From assembly GCF_000224145.3 (NCBI RefSeq), contig NC_020168.2:5505294-5569293 (forward strand): DNA of 64,000 nucleotides, written 5' to 3'. A program made the position numbers and the translations under genes. The stretch's first letter is position 1. The number at the start of each line of letters is the position of its first letter. The DNA comes from Ciona intestinalis. Taxonomy: Eukaryota; Chordata; Ascidiacea; Phlebobranchia; Cionidae. This document shows, one piece after another, positions 36,001-48,170 of the stretch. The notes beneath the pieces are model-generated. The model worked only from the letters and a program-made list of their open reading frames with translations, was not told the origin of the DNA and searched no databases.

Positions 36001-39000
36001 TGATCCATTGTCTGACCCATCAGATTTATTGTTATTGTTTGTTTGTGATGCTGATAAACTTTCGACAGAATCTGTAGACTGCTGGCTTGTCTGTAAAGGT
36101 GAAAATCATTAAAACTAACTTCCACCTTGAAATCTGTTGTAGCATAACATAAGAATTTCTGATCAGGTAAACTGTAATGTTAAACTAAACTCTTATTAAG
36201 ATTTATAGCCAAACAAGAGGAACAATAATGGCAAAGGGAGTCATAAGTGTCTTTTCTAATTTATATTTGAGAATTAGCAAGCATTTTCTACTTATGTTAA
36301 CTTAAATTTTACATGTAGTAACTTTAATTTACAGACAGATAAAGAGTACCAATTTACAAGTGATATGACAATATCTGCATAACTATTGAGGTATGGTATA
36401 ATAAATAGACCATGTCATTGACATTTATAGTTTTTTTATAAGCACAAAATAAAACACATTGATAACCTAAAGAGATTACATTTTCAATTTAATAAACGAA
36501 AAAGTATTATTTTAATTCTGATTATCAACATTTTAGTTGTAACAGAGTATAAACAAAAGCAACATAACATATAGCCATGCAATGTAATAAAGGTGAAACA
36601 GTCATCTGTTACAACCTGCCAACATGAGGTGCTTTGACAAGCATATGTCAATATGGTTGCACTTTATTGAATATGAGTAACTAAGCAAGGCATTGTAATG
36701 GCATATGTTACAATGCCAATCAAATTTACGGCTCTCTTGATAACAAAGGCTTGGGTGTAGATTACAGGCGAACATTATTGAAACGATCTACATACGGCAC
36801 TCTATGTGTTGATTTGTTGGGGGATGGAGACATCAAAATAAATGTGGCATGACTAGTAGCCATAAGTCATATTTAGTGATTATTGTTTATAGTTTGCTAT
36901 TAATACACAAGGAGTTTCCTTTTAATATTATCCAAAATCTTTTTTATCAAAAATAATTTAATATCAGCAATACAGATATTAAAAACCTTAGCTGTCTAAT
37001 AATGAAAAACGCCAATAAATCATATTACTTCCGCACTTTATGATATCAAACTGAATAAACTAATACATGCTGCAATTTTCCCCAGAAAATAAACACAAAA
37101 CGTCTGCGCGGGAAAAGTATAGATGGAAGCTAGCAGAATTTTAGCTTTGTTTCAGCTTAATTTCATTCAATTCAGCGTAAGCGTCAGATTTATTGAGCAG
37201 ACTGAGCGCTGACGTGAAATAAAATTGAACACTTAATGAACTGGTTAAGTCTTATTGATTAACTTGGGCCTTGCTAAGGCATGCAAGCGGAGATAAAGAA
37301 GAAACAGAAAAATACAGTTTAACGGTTCATCTGGTGTGAAAAACATAGTGTATTTTAGATGTTTCATCTGCCATCCGACAAGAGAATGGGAGACCAAACA
37401 TTTAAAATACACGTTTTCATACCCCATAATCCATTGAAAGATAATTTACATTGATTCTGCCTGGTAGCAGAAGAAACAAAAATATACAGTTTCACCTGCA
37501 TTGCATCTACCCTTTGTTTCCATGACAACATGTCCTCCTAATGTAACCGGATAATGTTGGAACGAAAATATCATTGAAGGTGAAAATTTCCCGATAACAA
37601 CACACAAAAAGTGGTGCAGATTAAATGATATATGTATAATATAGCCTAAACTTCGGAATTTTGCGGCTATTTTAGTTTTTTTTTGTTAGTTTTGGTATTT
37701 TTATTACTATATACTTTGCCCACTGTTACCAAACAGTAACAGTAAACACAAGAAATTATTTATATGTATATAGTAATATAAAACAAGTCAACAATTAAGT
37801 AAATAAGAGACATTAGTGACAATACTCACACTTCCCCTATTGACCCATTCAAGTTAAATCAACAAATACATTATTTTATCGCATCAGATTGGAACTGGAT
37901 AAACAAAAAGGGAAGAATATGAAGTGTATGGCCTTGCAAATATAATTAAACTGATCAACGTTACTGACATGTGAAATAAATGCATCTGACGTTTAATGAC
38001 ACTCTAAAATTGTATTGATCCATAGACTACTGCCTTATGGATATAACAATAGGCTGGAGTTTAGGTTAGCACAGACGCACTAATATAAATGTACTGTACA
38101 TGGGTCTACTATTTGATTCCACTCTTAGTATTGATTTTACCTGAAATGAATCAGTTATTACTCTGTTCAAACCAGTATTGGGTGGTTTAAAGCAGTTTTA
38201 AGCTGTGTTGCAACTGGGAATTGAGTCGGAATGTAAACTGACCTGGGATTCTTGAATTTCAACTTGAGCTTTGCGGAAGCATTTAACATGGGAAGCAAAG
38301 TCTTCAACCAAGTTCTTGGTTAAGTAAGGTTGCCAGTCTATGCTGCTGAACCTATGTGTTCAACAATGTGGTAAAACCATGGCCATAATATGTTAATTGT
38401 GATTGTAAAATTCAAAATGTTCGCAAAATAAGAAAAATTAAAAAAAAAATCAAATTAATAATTTTTTACCAATCTTTCATTAGTATCTTACTATGATATT
38501 ACATTCCTTTTTATAAACAGATACACTTACTGGCACATTTTAACAAAAAGCTTAAATTGTGAAAAAGGATACAAGAAATAGCTGTACCTGGATGAAAGAG
38601 CTCTGATGACATCATGAAGAGTAACGAGGAAACTGTGGAGGAACTCGGGATCATCGGATAATCCGTTGTACCAATACTTGATGTAGTCACGGAGTAAATA
38701 GTCGAGGCACTGCGGAGGGTGGAGTTAAATATGTTATTTTAATATAGGGATGTGGCTTAGTGGTTAGATGCTTGCATTGTAGGGGAAACTGGGTTTGACG
38801 CTATGCAGTACTGTCAGATGTGGATGTTATGTATTCTTGTACAAAACATATACTGGCATTACTACTGAAAAAACATTAAAAAACAACCATAAACAATCTA
38901 TATGGCTATAATACTAAGTCACACAAGCAGCAATGAGGTGTATGATATAAGACACCCTTGTTATAATGACTGACGTCGCTCTGCCACTAATGGGTTGTCC

Positions 39001-41248
39001 AATTTGTTAGTCAGTCATATAGAAAAATACGATCATCTACATTCTACGACCTACTATAAGTCACACACATGGTAACTCGTAAGCGAGCCGCGGTAACTAT
39101 AAGAATAACAGAACTTTGTTATAATACTGTGCTTGCTCCGTCGTGTGAGCGTAAATAAGTGTCATTCATTTACTTTATAATACAAAGCATTTATTTGTGT
39201 TGAAGGTTGGACAATAACTGCTGCACTTATGCTGTTTGCGTGGTTTAATAGAAAGAATACCTAGATCAATTTTAAAAATGATATAGGTACAGAAATCAGT
39301 CTAAAAATTGGTCAAACAAATAAATATTTTTGATCAATTTCTCCGAAATTATTTATGACAGGGCAGTAGGGTACAATATAAATTATTAAACATAATTAAT
39401 ATATTTTTTAAAAAGACCATTAAAAACGAATTAAATTTGATCTTACCTCATGTAATCTCTCATCAATGCTGCTTGATGATGTTAAACGACGATCTATATT
39501 GAAATCCCGTTTTGAGTAGTCTGTTTCCAACACCTGGTAAGGGTATGGGCTTTTCATTAAGTGCAACTGATCAAAGTAGAATATAATACATTCAATAGTA
39601 TGATAAACCTGTGTTTTAATGTGTAATATAGTATCGGCTACCATTTGTATACAATACTATCTTATTGGCTATTGCATTGAACTTTTTATAAATTAAATGC
39701 TTAAACTTTTTTTAAAAGGCACAGTATATATATTACGCCAGGACCATTCCAAAAAAATATTTCTGTTTTATAAAATTAACTTACGCTGGTATACAATGCC
39801 TTTCTATATGACCATGTAAGTCTGCCCTCTAAAAATCATTTCCTACATATGTATTTATGCACAAACCTTTGGAATGCCTTGAGATAAAGATAAAGCTTCT
39901 GGTGTTCTTGCAAACGCAAAAGCTTTGACACTTTGTTTCACATTTCCTTGGCTGTGGTCGTAAAGAATTGCTACAACTCTGGTAAGTATATATTGTGGTT
40001 TATGTTTGTTTAATATTGTGGCTAGTAAGATATACAATATATTTAGATTTTAGAGACCATGTATAGGACAACAATATACAGTTAGCTTGTTTGGTATTAC
40101 TTGTCAAATTGGGTTTCAGAGAAGAAAATGTGATAACATTTGTCGTAAAGCAGAATATACCAATAAAGTATCTGTCTGAACCAAGTTCAAACAAATACAG
40201 CAATAAATATAATATTTTCAAAAATTATGATATTGATTTTAAAAATATCATATTCTATGTTGTGTTTTATTGACTATTGTTGCCTGTAGGCTGTAGCAAG
40301 AGAATTAAACCTACATTCATTCTTTCAAGATTATCAGTACTATAAACAGACTAATATCAAACAGACCACATGTCCCATTTATCAGCATTAAATTTCCAGA
40401 GATTACTTTCCCATTTAATCCCTAGATTAACAAACTCATTAGTAATTTATACAGTCACACTGGTACTTTAGAAATACCATGTTATAGGATTCAGAGACCA
40501 AGAAAACCTTAAGTTAGTTTAATTCTTACTTACCCTGCTAAGAAACAAAGCAGATATAGGGCAGCATAGAGAAGTCCAAGCAAACCAAATGTTAGAAATC
40601 CGAGAATTAAAATAATGGCACCCCAGTATATTCCATTGACAGAGTTAACAGTTGAGTTGGTCTGAATGTAAATATTGTTACAGCCTGCTGTGTCAGGTGC
40701 AAATCTAGTCGATGCATTGAATGGATGTACATTGCAATTGCAAATATAAGTTTTAACTTTTAAGGTAAACATTGGCCCCAGCAATATGATCACAATAAGT
40801 AATTCTTATGTAACATTTTACACATTGCAATAAAAGCTACATTATTATTGTTAAAAGTCAGTTTAATTTATAGAATAGCCTATAGAATATAGATATATTA
40901 TATATTTTAGTTCAGTTTGACATGAGTTTTTTTTGTATATTGGTATATTTAATTAAGCCTAGAGTACCACAGCAAAGCAAATGAAATAAAGTCACTTATA
41001 ACAGTAACTTTATTGCCAGTTATTTAAAACTTGAAATAACCTGGGGCAATTACAACAAGACTATGAAATAAACTAGTTCTTGGAAACTAGAGAACATGGA
41101 AAGACATATGAAGTAATAATTGCATATGCATCAACTAATCAATATAATAAAGCCACATATATATATATACTTTGAACTACAAAGCTGTACATAATACATA
41201 GTCTATATAATCAATAAGAACAAGAATTTAATGGCATACCTCAGTCAT
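27068..41248 (-). CDS. SNX13: SNX13, sorting nexin with PXA, RGS, PX and nexin-C domains
   Basis: Membrane-anchored sorting nexin of ER/endosome contacts, about 993 aa (human is similar). Exons from 5': 41240-41248, 40534-40661, 39867-39978, 39447-39533, 38588-38709, 38243-38351, 37496-37537, 35995-36090, 35592-35699, 35063-35140, 34724-34807, 33904-34042, 33417-33526, 32564-32657, 32121-32234, 31500-31579, 31180-31284, 30686-30826, 30367-30436, 29864-30006, 29270-29476, 28810-28995, 28363-28551, 27907-28045, 27487-27631, 27068-27212; all in phase. Residues ~15-45 form a hydrophobic hairpin (GAIILILGFLTFGLLGLLYA). The PXA domain follows (RDYIKYWYNGLSDDPEFL, SEVLLYLLLPVDEF, DYLNQYVNWL), then RGS (ALQIFIEYMQSVNGQAYLFF), PX (KTYAMFAVTVTRH, SWDTFRRYREFYDLHLSL, PGRTFFKDLKEDFLERRR) and nexin-C (FWPGGILADVTP, VMRTRVLTKTKL, NETSRRGMARLFELLQHQ). 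The start was chosen because MTE of the 9-nt exon splices in phase to TNSTVNSVNGIYWG, giving the SNX13-like short N-terminus. The last exon (FQDLFTKFHSSSPKMRSHKR) ends at TGA 27068-27070. Confidence 0.93.
28105..28260 (+). mobile_element. Decayed tRNA-head SINE in SNX13 intron
   Basis: Plus-strand A-box-like CCTAGTGGTTAGAGAGCTTG and B-box-like GGTTGGATGTTCGAGGCTCA at tRNA spacing, then a short body. Similar plus-strand heads occur at about 38751-38850 (GGCTTAGTGGTTAGATGC) and 5012-5045 (GTGGCTCAGTAGTTAGGCAC). They are too diverged and lack acceptor-stem pairing to be tRNA genes. Confidence 0.55.
31795..31965 (-). mobile_element. SINE fragment in SNX13 intron
   Basis: Body and part of the head of the same SINE: ACAACCCATTAGTGACCACC, GGGTTGGAGCTATG, TAAGAGTCTTGCCTAAAGAG and CAGTATTAGTATCGAGCATT. 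It lies between the SNX13 exons at 31579 and 32121. Confidence 0.65.
31990..32090. repeat. Intronic repeat shared with 37290-37495
   Basis: The block TTCATCTGGTG ... AAAATACACTACGTTTTTCA, TACCAGATAAGCC and TTTGAAAGACTATTTACATT recurs with changes at 37325-37460 (TTCATCTGGTGTG, AAAATACACGTTTTCATACC, ATTGAAAGATAATTTACATT). Family unknown. Both copies are in SNX13 introns. Confidence 0.55.
37290..37495. repeat. Repeat abutting the SNX13 42-nt exon
   Basis: About 200 bp with an internal direct repeat: AAGAAACAGAAAAATACAGT near 37300 and AAGAAACAAAAATATACAGT near 37471. It also contains the block shared with 31990-32090. Its right end directly touches the donor site of the small SNX13 exon at 37496-37537, so the first intronic bases after that exon are repeat-derived. 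Confidence 0.5.
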
Positions 41249-41834
41249 TCCCTTTAAGCCACATTCCCTCAGCGGTAAGTCACAAGTTACACACTGCTCA
41301 AATCAAATGGCAAAACTTCTGCCAAAAAAACTAATTTATCTGAAAAACAAAAATGAACATAGTTGACAGCAGACTGAATTTTCAATGGTTTAGAATTTTA
41401 AATTGGCACAACATCTGCTATTTAGCATTAATTAAGGATTAAACAGATTAAATGTCGAATATATACTGACACTCGGACAGACAAACGAGATTTGCGAAAG
41501 ACGTGCATCCTGCTTAATTACTGGAAATTTGTACCAGCCAAAATAAATAGCTTGAGACAGTTGTTAATAGGAAGTCGTGACTTACAAAACACAGGGGAAG
41601 TGGCAAACAGTATCCAGTATCCTGGTAACAGAGTACAATACTCGAATTGTTGAAAAAAATCTAATTCACAAACACAGTCATATAGTCTGTTGTTGTATAA
41701 CCACCACCACCACAGCACCATAATAAACTTTTTTTTTTAGAAAAAAACAGCATTTTAACTTAATATCATGATTGAGATTGAGCCTATAAAAAATTAAACG
41801 AAATAATTTGTGTTTACACATTGGCAGTTGAAGT
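41249..41834. other. SNX13 upstream / POLR3A 3' flank
   Basis: About 590 bp holding the SNX13 5' UTR and promoter and the POLR3A 3' UTR, both genes on the minus strand. A run of ten T (ten A in POLR3A sense) lies near 41730, about 100 nt past the POLR3A stop. No conserved frame or known repeat was seen. Confidence 0.5.
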
Positions 41835-44800
41835 TTACTTTGGTACAGTGTTCAAGTGAAGTTCTGGTTGATCAAAAATCAAATTTCGTTTCAGGCTTTG
41901 AACTTTCTTTACTGGTTTGTGAAGCAGCTTAAAAATACCAGTTCCAATGTTCATGGGTATACCCATGATAATGCATTCTGACACACCAGTTATCACATCT
42001 GTTTGTCCATAATATGCAGCATCAAAGAGGTGGTCCGATGTCTTCTCAAACGACGCAAGCATCAGAACACTCTCTTTCATCCGGGCAAGCCCGTAGCGCG
42101 TTATACCGAGCACCTCCCCTTTGTAGGTCATCAGATCGGCAAGCAGCATGAGGTGTCGCCGGTCAATGCTCATTCCATGGCTCACCATTGTGTATTCGAC
42201 TTCATTGATAATGGTCTGTCTCGCAGCTTCAATTCCTAGACACCTTTCAACTTCCATGGTGTTATTAGAAGTAGTTTTTTCACCGACAACACCAGGAATG
42301 GCCATCACACCTCTCAAGTCATTGCCTTCAACTAGAAGTTTGTATTTCTCCGACCCTCCATCTGATTCATCAATATGAATGACTGCACGAGAAACTGCTT
42401 GCAAACCTTGCACCACCACCTTAGGCACTGCCTCCTTTAACGATTGAATGACATTATATAGCGACTGCTTTGTGTTTGCTGCTGGATGCATGGTAATGAT
42501 GTCCTTGCACTGGATGACAACCTGAGCTGGCTTTATGGGAAGTCTAGACGTACAAAGATTATAACGTACAGTGTCTGCATTAACTTCAATCTTGAGAAGT
42601 CGGCATCTTTGCAGGTCGATTTTGATGAGAATGTAGCAATCGTCAGGCTGATATACTTCTTCCATTAAAGAACAAATTTCACCCAGTGTGGTCTTTTCTA
42701 TTCGACCTTTAGCAACACGAGCTATGTCAGCATCTTTATCATTCGTCAACTGAGCAGTGATAATGGGAGTACTGATGTTTTTTGAAGCATTGATAATCTC
42801 TTTGATCCTGGGAACACCAAGCGTGATGTTCATGGATGCAACACCGGCAAAGTGAAAAGTTTTCAGTGTCATCTGGGTTCCTGGCTCTCCAATACTCTGC
42901 GCACACAGTGCCCCAACAGCAGTGCCTGGTTCCAGGCGTGCTTTCATGTATTTCGAGCAAGCCATATCAATAAACTCCTTCAATTGTTTTGAAGTTATCC
43001 TCAGCAATTCATACAGAACAGCAGGCTCTGTTTTTCCGTTATCATTTATCCCATACCGGGTTCGAGTTTTGGTCAAATCCTCAGCATACGTGTTTAAGAA
43101 TTTTAACAAATCTTGACGAAAGTCTTCAGAGAGGTCTTGCTTCTTTTGAATTAATTCTTCAGCTTGTTTTTTGACTGACTTCTCACACAAAGGGGGCTGG
43201 TGCTGGCAGGGAAAATTTGCCTGGACAACTTGCAGCACTCGTGTAAAATCAACGGGCCGATTTTTTCCTTCCATGTCAGTTGGATCTAAGCCATCTTCCC
43301 CGTACACAAACTGTACCACATCTTTAGTAGACGACCGGACTGTAAGATCATAATGGCCACACAGATCTTCTAGAGATTTAACTAACCGACGCTGCATATA
43401 TCCAGTCTCTGCTGTTTTAACTGCTGTGTCCACCAAGCCCTCTCTACCACCCATAGTGTGGAAGAAAAACTCAGTTGCCGTCAAACCTGAATAAAAGCTG
43501 TTAGCAACAAAGCCTCTAGCTGCAGGATCTTTAGAATGCTTTTCAAAATGGGGTAATGGCCGGTCTTCAAAACCATTCGGTACCCTGTTGCCTCCAATAG
43601 CTTGCTGTCCCACACAAGCGATCATCTGAGAAATATTGATAAAAGAACCTTTGGATCCGCACACTGCCATTATAAGTGGAGTGTTGCTCTTATCTAATTC
43701 ACGCAAGCAAGCTTTACCTGCGTAATCACGAATAACTGACAGTTCCTTCAAGATGACAGCTTCTAGAGTTTGTTCTGGCGTGCAGCCAGGCTGTGCAGGC
43801 AATTTACCACGAGCTAAGGCCATAATGTATTCATCACACTTTCTGTATCCTTCAGTGAGTAATTCATGCTTTGCCTGCAGAAGACCTTCACCTGGAGTTA
43901 CATCTCCAATTCCAATAGAGAACCCACGGTTGCTCAGGAAAACCGGGCAGATTCGTGCAAGTCGCCACATTGCATCAGCAGCTACTTTTTGTCCATAATC
44001 TCTCAGCAAAATGTAGAATATGTTGTTCTTAGAACCAGAGCCCAATGTGGACTTATCCATTGCACCAGCCAGAAGTTGCGAGTTGTAAATTACGACAAAA
44101 GAATCGTTGTAGCATAGGTCCTCTCCTTTCCCACAGTATTGCTTGCCTTTGGCCCGAAGACACGCTCTAACAGGGCATTCTTTATTAGGTTTAAGAATCA
44201 GACTAAAGATTTGCTTTCCTGTCCATAAAGTAGCGGGTTTAATAATGCATGGAGGGGGAAGGTCTATCTTGGTTTGACGATCCTCATATGCAATAATGTA
44301 GCTAATAATTCGCGCTGCCTGGGCCCTGGTAAAGAACACTTCTTTCTGAGTGAGTAGGTAGGCTGCTGTGATAAAGTCCTGAATGGCAGCTATAAGAGGC
44401 TCACCATTGCGAGGTGTTACCATGTTATTTTTGGTGCCCATCAAAAACAGAGCTTCAGCCTTAGCTTCTTCAGTTTGTGGCAAGTGTAAGTTCATTTCAT
44501 CACCATCGAAATCAGCATTGTATGGATTGCACACGCACTCATTAAACCGGAATGTTCTATGGTCAGCTACTTTAGCAAAGTGAGCCATGATGCTCAGCTT
44601 ATGCAGTGAAGGTTGTCGGTTGAACAGACATACATCTCCATCCATAAGATGCCTTTCGACAATATCACCATAGCGTAACTCATTAGCTGTTTTTTCACGG
44701 TTACCATACTTTAGAAAACGTTTCATGTTGTTATGTCTTTGTTGTATAAAGTTTGCACCAGGGTGATTATCGGAGCCATTGATAACCAACTTTCTCATTA

Positions 44801-46012
44801 ATTCAATATTGCTTTTTGTCACACGCTCAGGATATGTGAGAACCTTGGCGACATGAACTGGTACTCCAACCTGATCAATACGCAAGTTGGGATCTGGAGA
44901 AATTACTGTACGGCCCGAAAAATCTACTCGCTTACCCGAAAGATTGCCACGAAATCTTCCCTGTTTACCTTTGAGTCTCTGCACAAAACCCCTTGTAGGT
45001 TTTTGAGGCTTCATGTTAAACGGAATGCCAGATAACTCACTGTTTATATAGAGAGCGCACTGCAGCTGCAGGAAGTCCCAATCCTCCATTATCATATGTG
45101 ACTTAGCACCTGTTGCTCTGTGCTTCTGTATTACATCATTTAAGAAAATTATCTCGGTCAGTTTCATGGTCAGATCGTCCTCGTTTGTAGCTGACTTTAA
45201 ATCAGTAATAACTGAAGGTCTAATACACAACGGGGGCACAATAATACGAGTTATTATCAAATCCTCGGGCCTGCTTGCTTGCGCCTTCATTACAAGCAAA
45301 GGAACATCTTTGTCAGGGATATTTCTCAACAACTCCAGCACAACCAAAGGGTTCAAATCTTCATGTGCACGATGAACATAACTTTCTAGCTCCTTATTGT
45401 GTTTCACAGCCAAATTAAATGACTGATAAAACTCCTCAATTTCAGGACGAATAATTTTCTTGGTCATGCTTTTGTATTTTTCATGGACTATTTTAAGTAA
45501 GCCGCATTTTTTTACTGTGCCATTCATAGCACCACAGTAAAAACACGAACTGCATTTTCTTGCTTGCGTGTGAATCTTTTTCCTCAAAGACCGCAACTGT
45601 AAGTAAGTAAGCCCAGGCCGTTTCAGTGTGTCTTTATACGCATGTTTATCCGCTTCCATCAACATGACACGACTGCAAGATTTGCAGATCATTTGTAGAA
45701 TGTTAATAACTGCCCTGAAATAGCCAGCATGAAAGCACGGCAATTCGAGATCAACATACCCATAATGTCCCACACATTCTGCGAGGTTTTTACCACAACT
45801 GTCACAGTTTTTATCCTTTTGACTCGTGCCCATCCGTCTGTCCAACACGTCCATGCTCAACAGCTTGGTGACTCAAGTCTTGGCTATAAAGAATCTTGGG
45901 TACTACCCTGCAAGTGAGCATATTGTCTCATTTCCTGGGGTGTTTGAACCCCAAAGCATACTTGGCTTATTTTCTTGGCAACATCTGTTGCACGGTATTG
46001 CTCTTTTACCAT
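41835..46012 (-). CDS. POLR3A: POLR3A (RPC1), largest catalytic subunit of RNA polymerase III
   Basis: Catalytic largest subunit of nuclear RNA polymerase III (tRNA, 5S and U6 synthesis). The coding region is one block without introns. From ATG 46010-46012 the frame reads [20 protein letters not shown], matching the vertebrate N-terminus. Two apparent +1 shifts, near 45906-45908 and 45867-45868, come before a single open frame that continues to 41835. Total length is 4178 nt; without the two extra bases it would encode 1391 aa, the usual size. Visible parts: zinc-binding [17 protein letters not shown] and [18 protein letters not shown], clamp [20 protein letters not shown], the metal-binding active site [10 protein letters not shown] (about 44495-44525), bridge-helix region [20 protein letters not shown], trigger loop [20 protein letters not shown], and C-terminal [20 protein letters not shown]. 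All catalytic aspartates are present. The lack of introns contrasts with the many-exon neighbours. Confidence 0.96.
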
Positions 46013-46789
46013 TGTAACAATTATTAGACTGGTATTTATATCCGATATTTATCTGTATTAAAAAAAATAATGAGAAATTAGAATGGTTTATATAAACAAA
46101 CCAATAACATTATTTACAGCAGTAGTGAAACACATAACTATAGTTATTAATATTATAGTAATTTGAAAAATCAGGAAATATAATACAAAGCGTAAACAGT
46201 TATAAATATTTTGATTTACAAATAAACAATTACCCACAAAGTAACATATGTGGTAACTTGTAAGCGGTCACGGAATGTATGAATCAGAACACCCGTGTTA
46301 TGACGACTGTTGTTTGCCCGCCATGCGAGTATGAATAAATTACATTCATTCGTCTATACTAATACTCAATAATCTATTTATTAAGATACACTGGTCTTTG
46401 AACACATGTCTAAAGAATTGGGCTGCTTAGTAATAGTTGTTTACCACTGCCGTGACGATATACAGTCCAAATACGAAGAACACAGACATACCAAACAACA
46501 TACACACTGCGACTGAACAGCTCACGCGGTATACAGGTACACTAGTGGTCGGTTTGTATTTATACGTACTCGGTACCATAGAATATTGTAAGTCTATTTA
46601 CTTTGCTCGGTACCATGGGCCCCAAAAAACGACAAAATTTCGCAGATAGCATTAAATTACACATATATCGATACATGTACAGAAACATAAGCAGTTACGT
46701 CATGGCTGTATTCGTAAACCTATTTCTACCGGCCTATTTGAGGTGAACATCGATCAGATTTGTAATATGGAGCCGATTGAGTCATACGG

Positions 46790-47105
46790 TGATGAGTACT
46801 GCGGAACAGTGTGTGTTCCATATTAAACCAAAGATTTTGATCAGACCAAAGTATAGCTCTTCGCTCTGTATACTATTTGGTAGGGTTGGGTGTTTGGGGA
46901 AGATAGGCAACTTAGGAGTCTAATACTCGGTCTAAATAAACTACAGTGATGGCCCTGATGGGTGTACTGCGGAACAGTATTTTTTGACGAGTTTGATCAA
47001 ACCCAAAAAGCGTTTCTTCTGTATAGCCTACTATATGGTATTGAGTAGGCCATGGGTTAGGTAAGATTTTCAAAGAGTCTAATACCCGATCTAAATGAAC
47101 TTGCT
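46790..47105. repeat. Diverged tandem duplication of a ~155 bp unit
   Basis: Two adjacent units (about 46790-46956 and 46957-47105) share, in order: GTACTGCGGAACAGT, a GATCA(A/G)ACC block, CT(G)TATA..CTATTTGGTA versus TACTATATGGTATTGAGTAG, and GAGTCTAATACTCGGTCTAA versus GAGTCTAATACCCGATCTAA. Unit 1 also has a TTGGGGAAGATAGGCAAC segment resembling the MITE end, so the duplication may involve a MITE relic. Confidence 0.55.
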
Positions 47106-47984
47106 CCAAATAAACACGCCATACAACGACGTCATTATTTAAAATGACGTATGGGGATCCGACGTCACACTGACATGATGTATGAAGATTCTGACATAGG
47201 CAATCATGAAGCAGAAATATAGTTTCTTTGATATTTTATTTTTCAACAAAACGACGTAATTAGACAAAATAAGTGAAACGTGATGACTTTTATTGAACAA
47301 TCTTCTGAAAAATAGAAACAAGATTAAAATAGCTTTATTTATAGATTGTGGCTGGTGCTATAAACCCGCATTCTTGATTGTTTAAAATACGATCAGGATA
47401 TTTTGACAATATCTGCTAACATTCTATTATCTCGTCATATTTGATAGTAAACAAAAACTCAAATAATTATAAAACCGTTTCCTCACGCCCCGGTTGTTAA
47501 TTGTTTAAATTGCGATCAAGATATTTGGACATTATCTGCTAAAGATGTCCCGTATTTTCCCACCCAAATATATTTTAAACAAAGGGAGACGCCGGTGAAA
47601 ATAACCAAAATGAAGAAAGCAGTTTGTGCATTTAAAGTGGGAGCCATGCCCTTCCCAAAGCTGATTAAGTCAATTTCTGGCGCCACGCCAAGTATACGCT
47701 TCAAGCATTCAAGCGGTTTCCCTGGGGCTGCAGTATAGTAACTACAAAGGGCATGCTGCGGCAGAATTGTAACAGAAGCTAAATCTGTTTACTTTGCTTT
47801 GACGTCAGCACGTTAGAAAAATATTGTCTATAGACTGTATATTTCCGTCGAAGAATTATGGAGTTTAAAATGATTGTGCGTTTTTGCATGTAAACCTTCA
47901 TCACACACTGTCATTCTAGAACAGTATAAACTCATATTTGTACTTATATACAGATATAAATTCATATTTGTATGTAAAAAGAAG

Positions 47985-48170
47985 TATAGTAGGGTGCGTG
48001 AAGATGGAACACATTTTCATTATATTTTCTCGTCTAATTGGTATAATCAAAGAACATGAAAAGAATTATAAAACCGTTTCCTTTGGATCACTATAGACCG
48101 TCGTTAATTGTCAGGATACTTGGTTATTAACTGCCTAAAGTTGTCCCGTCTTCCCCGCTCTTTACTGGTA
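47985..48170. mobile_element. Full-length GATGGGACACC-type MITE
   Basis: Begins TATAGTAGGGTGCGTGAAGA and ends GTCCCGTCTTCCCCGCTCTT, with internal AATTATAAAACCGTTTCC and GACCGTCGTTAATTGTCAGG. A second, more decayed copy of the same orientation is at about 47405-47575 (AATTATAAAACCGTTTCCTC, GATGTCCCGTATTTTCCCAC). Confidence 0.7.

Noticed and set aside
42003-45917. Many plus-strand open frames of 60-83 codons
   Set aside because: All are antisense shadows of the POLR3A coding region.
47516-47704. 62-codon minus-strand frame
   Set aside because: It begins inside a decayed MITE copy and has no conserved features.
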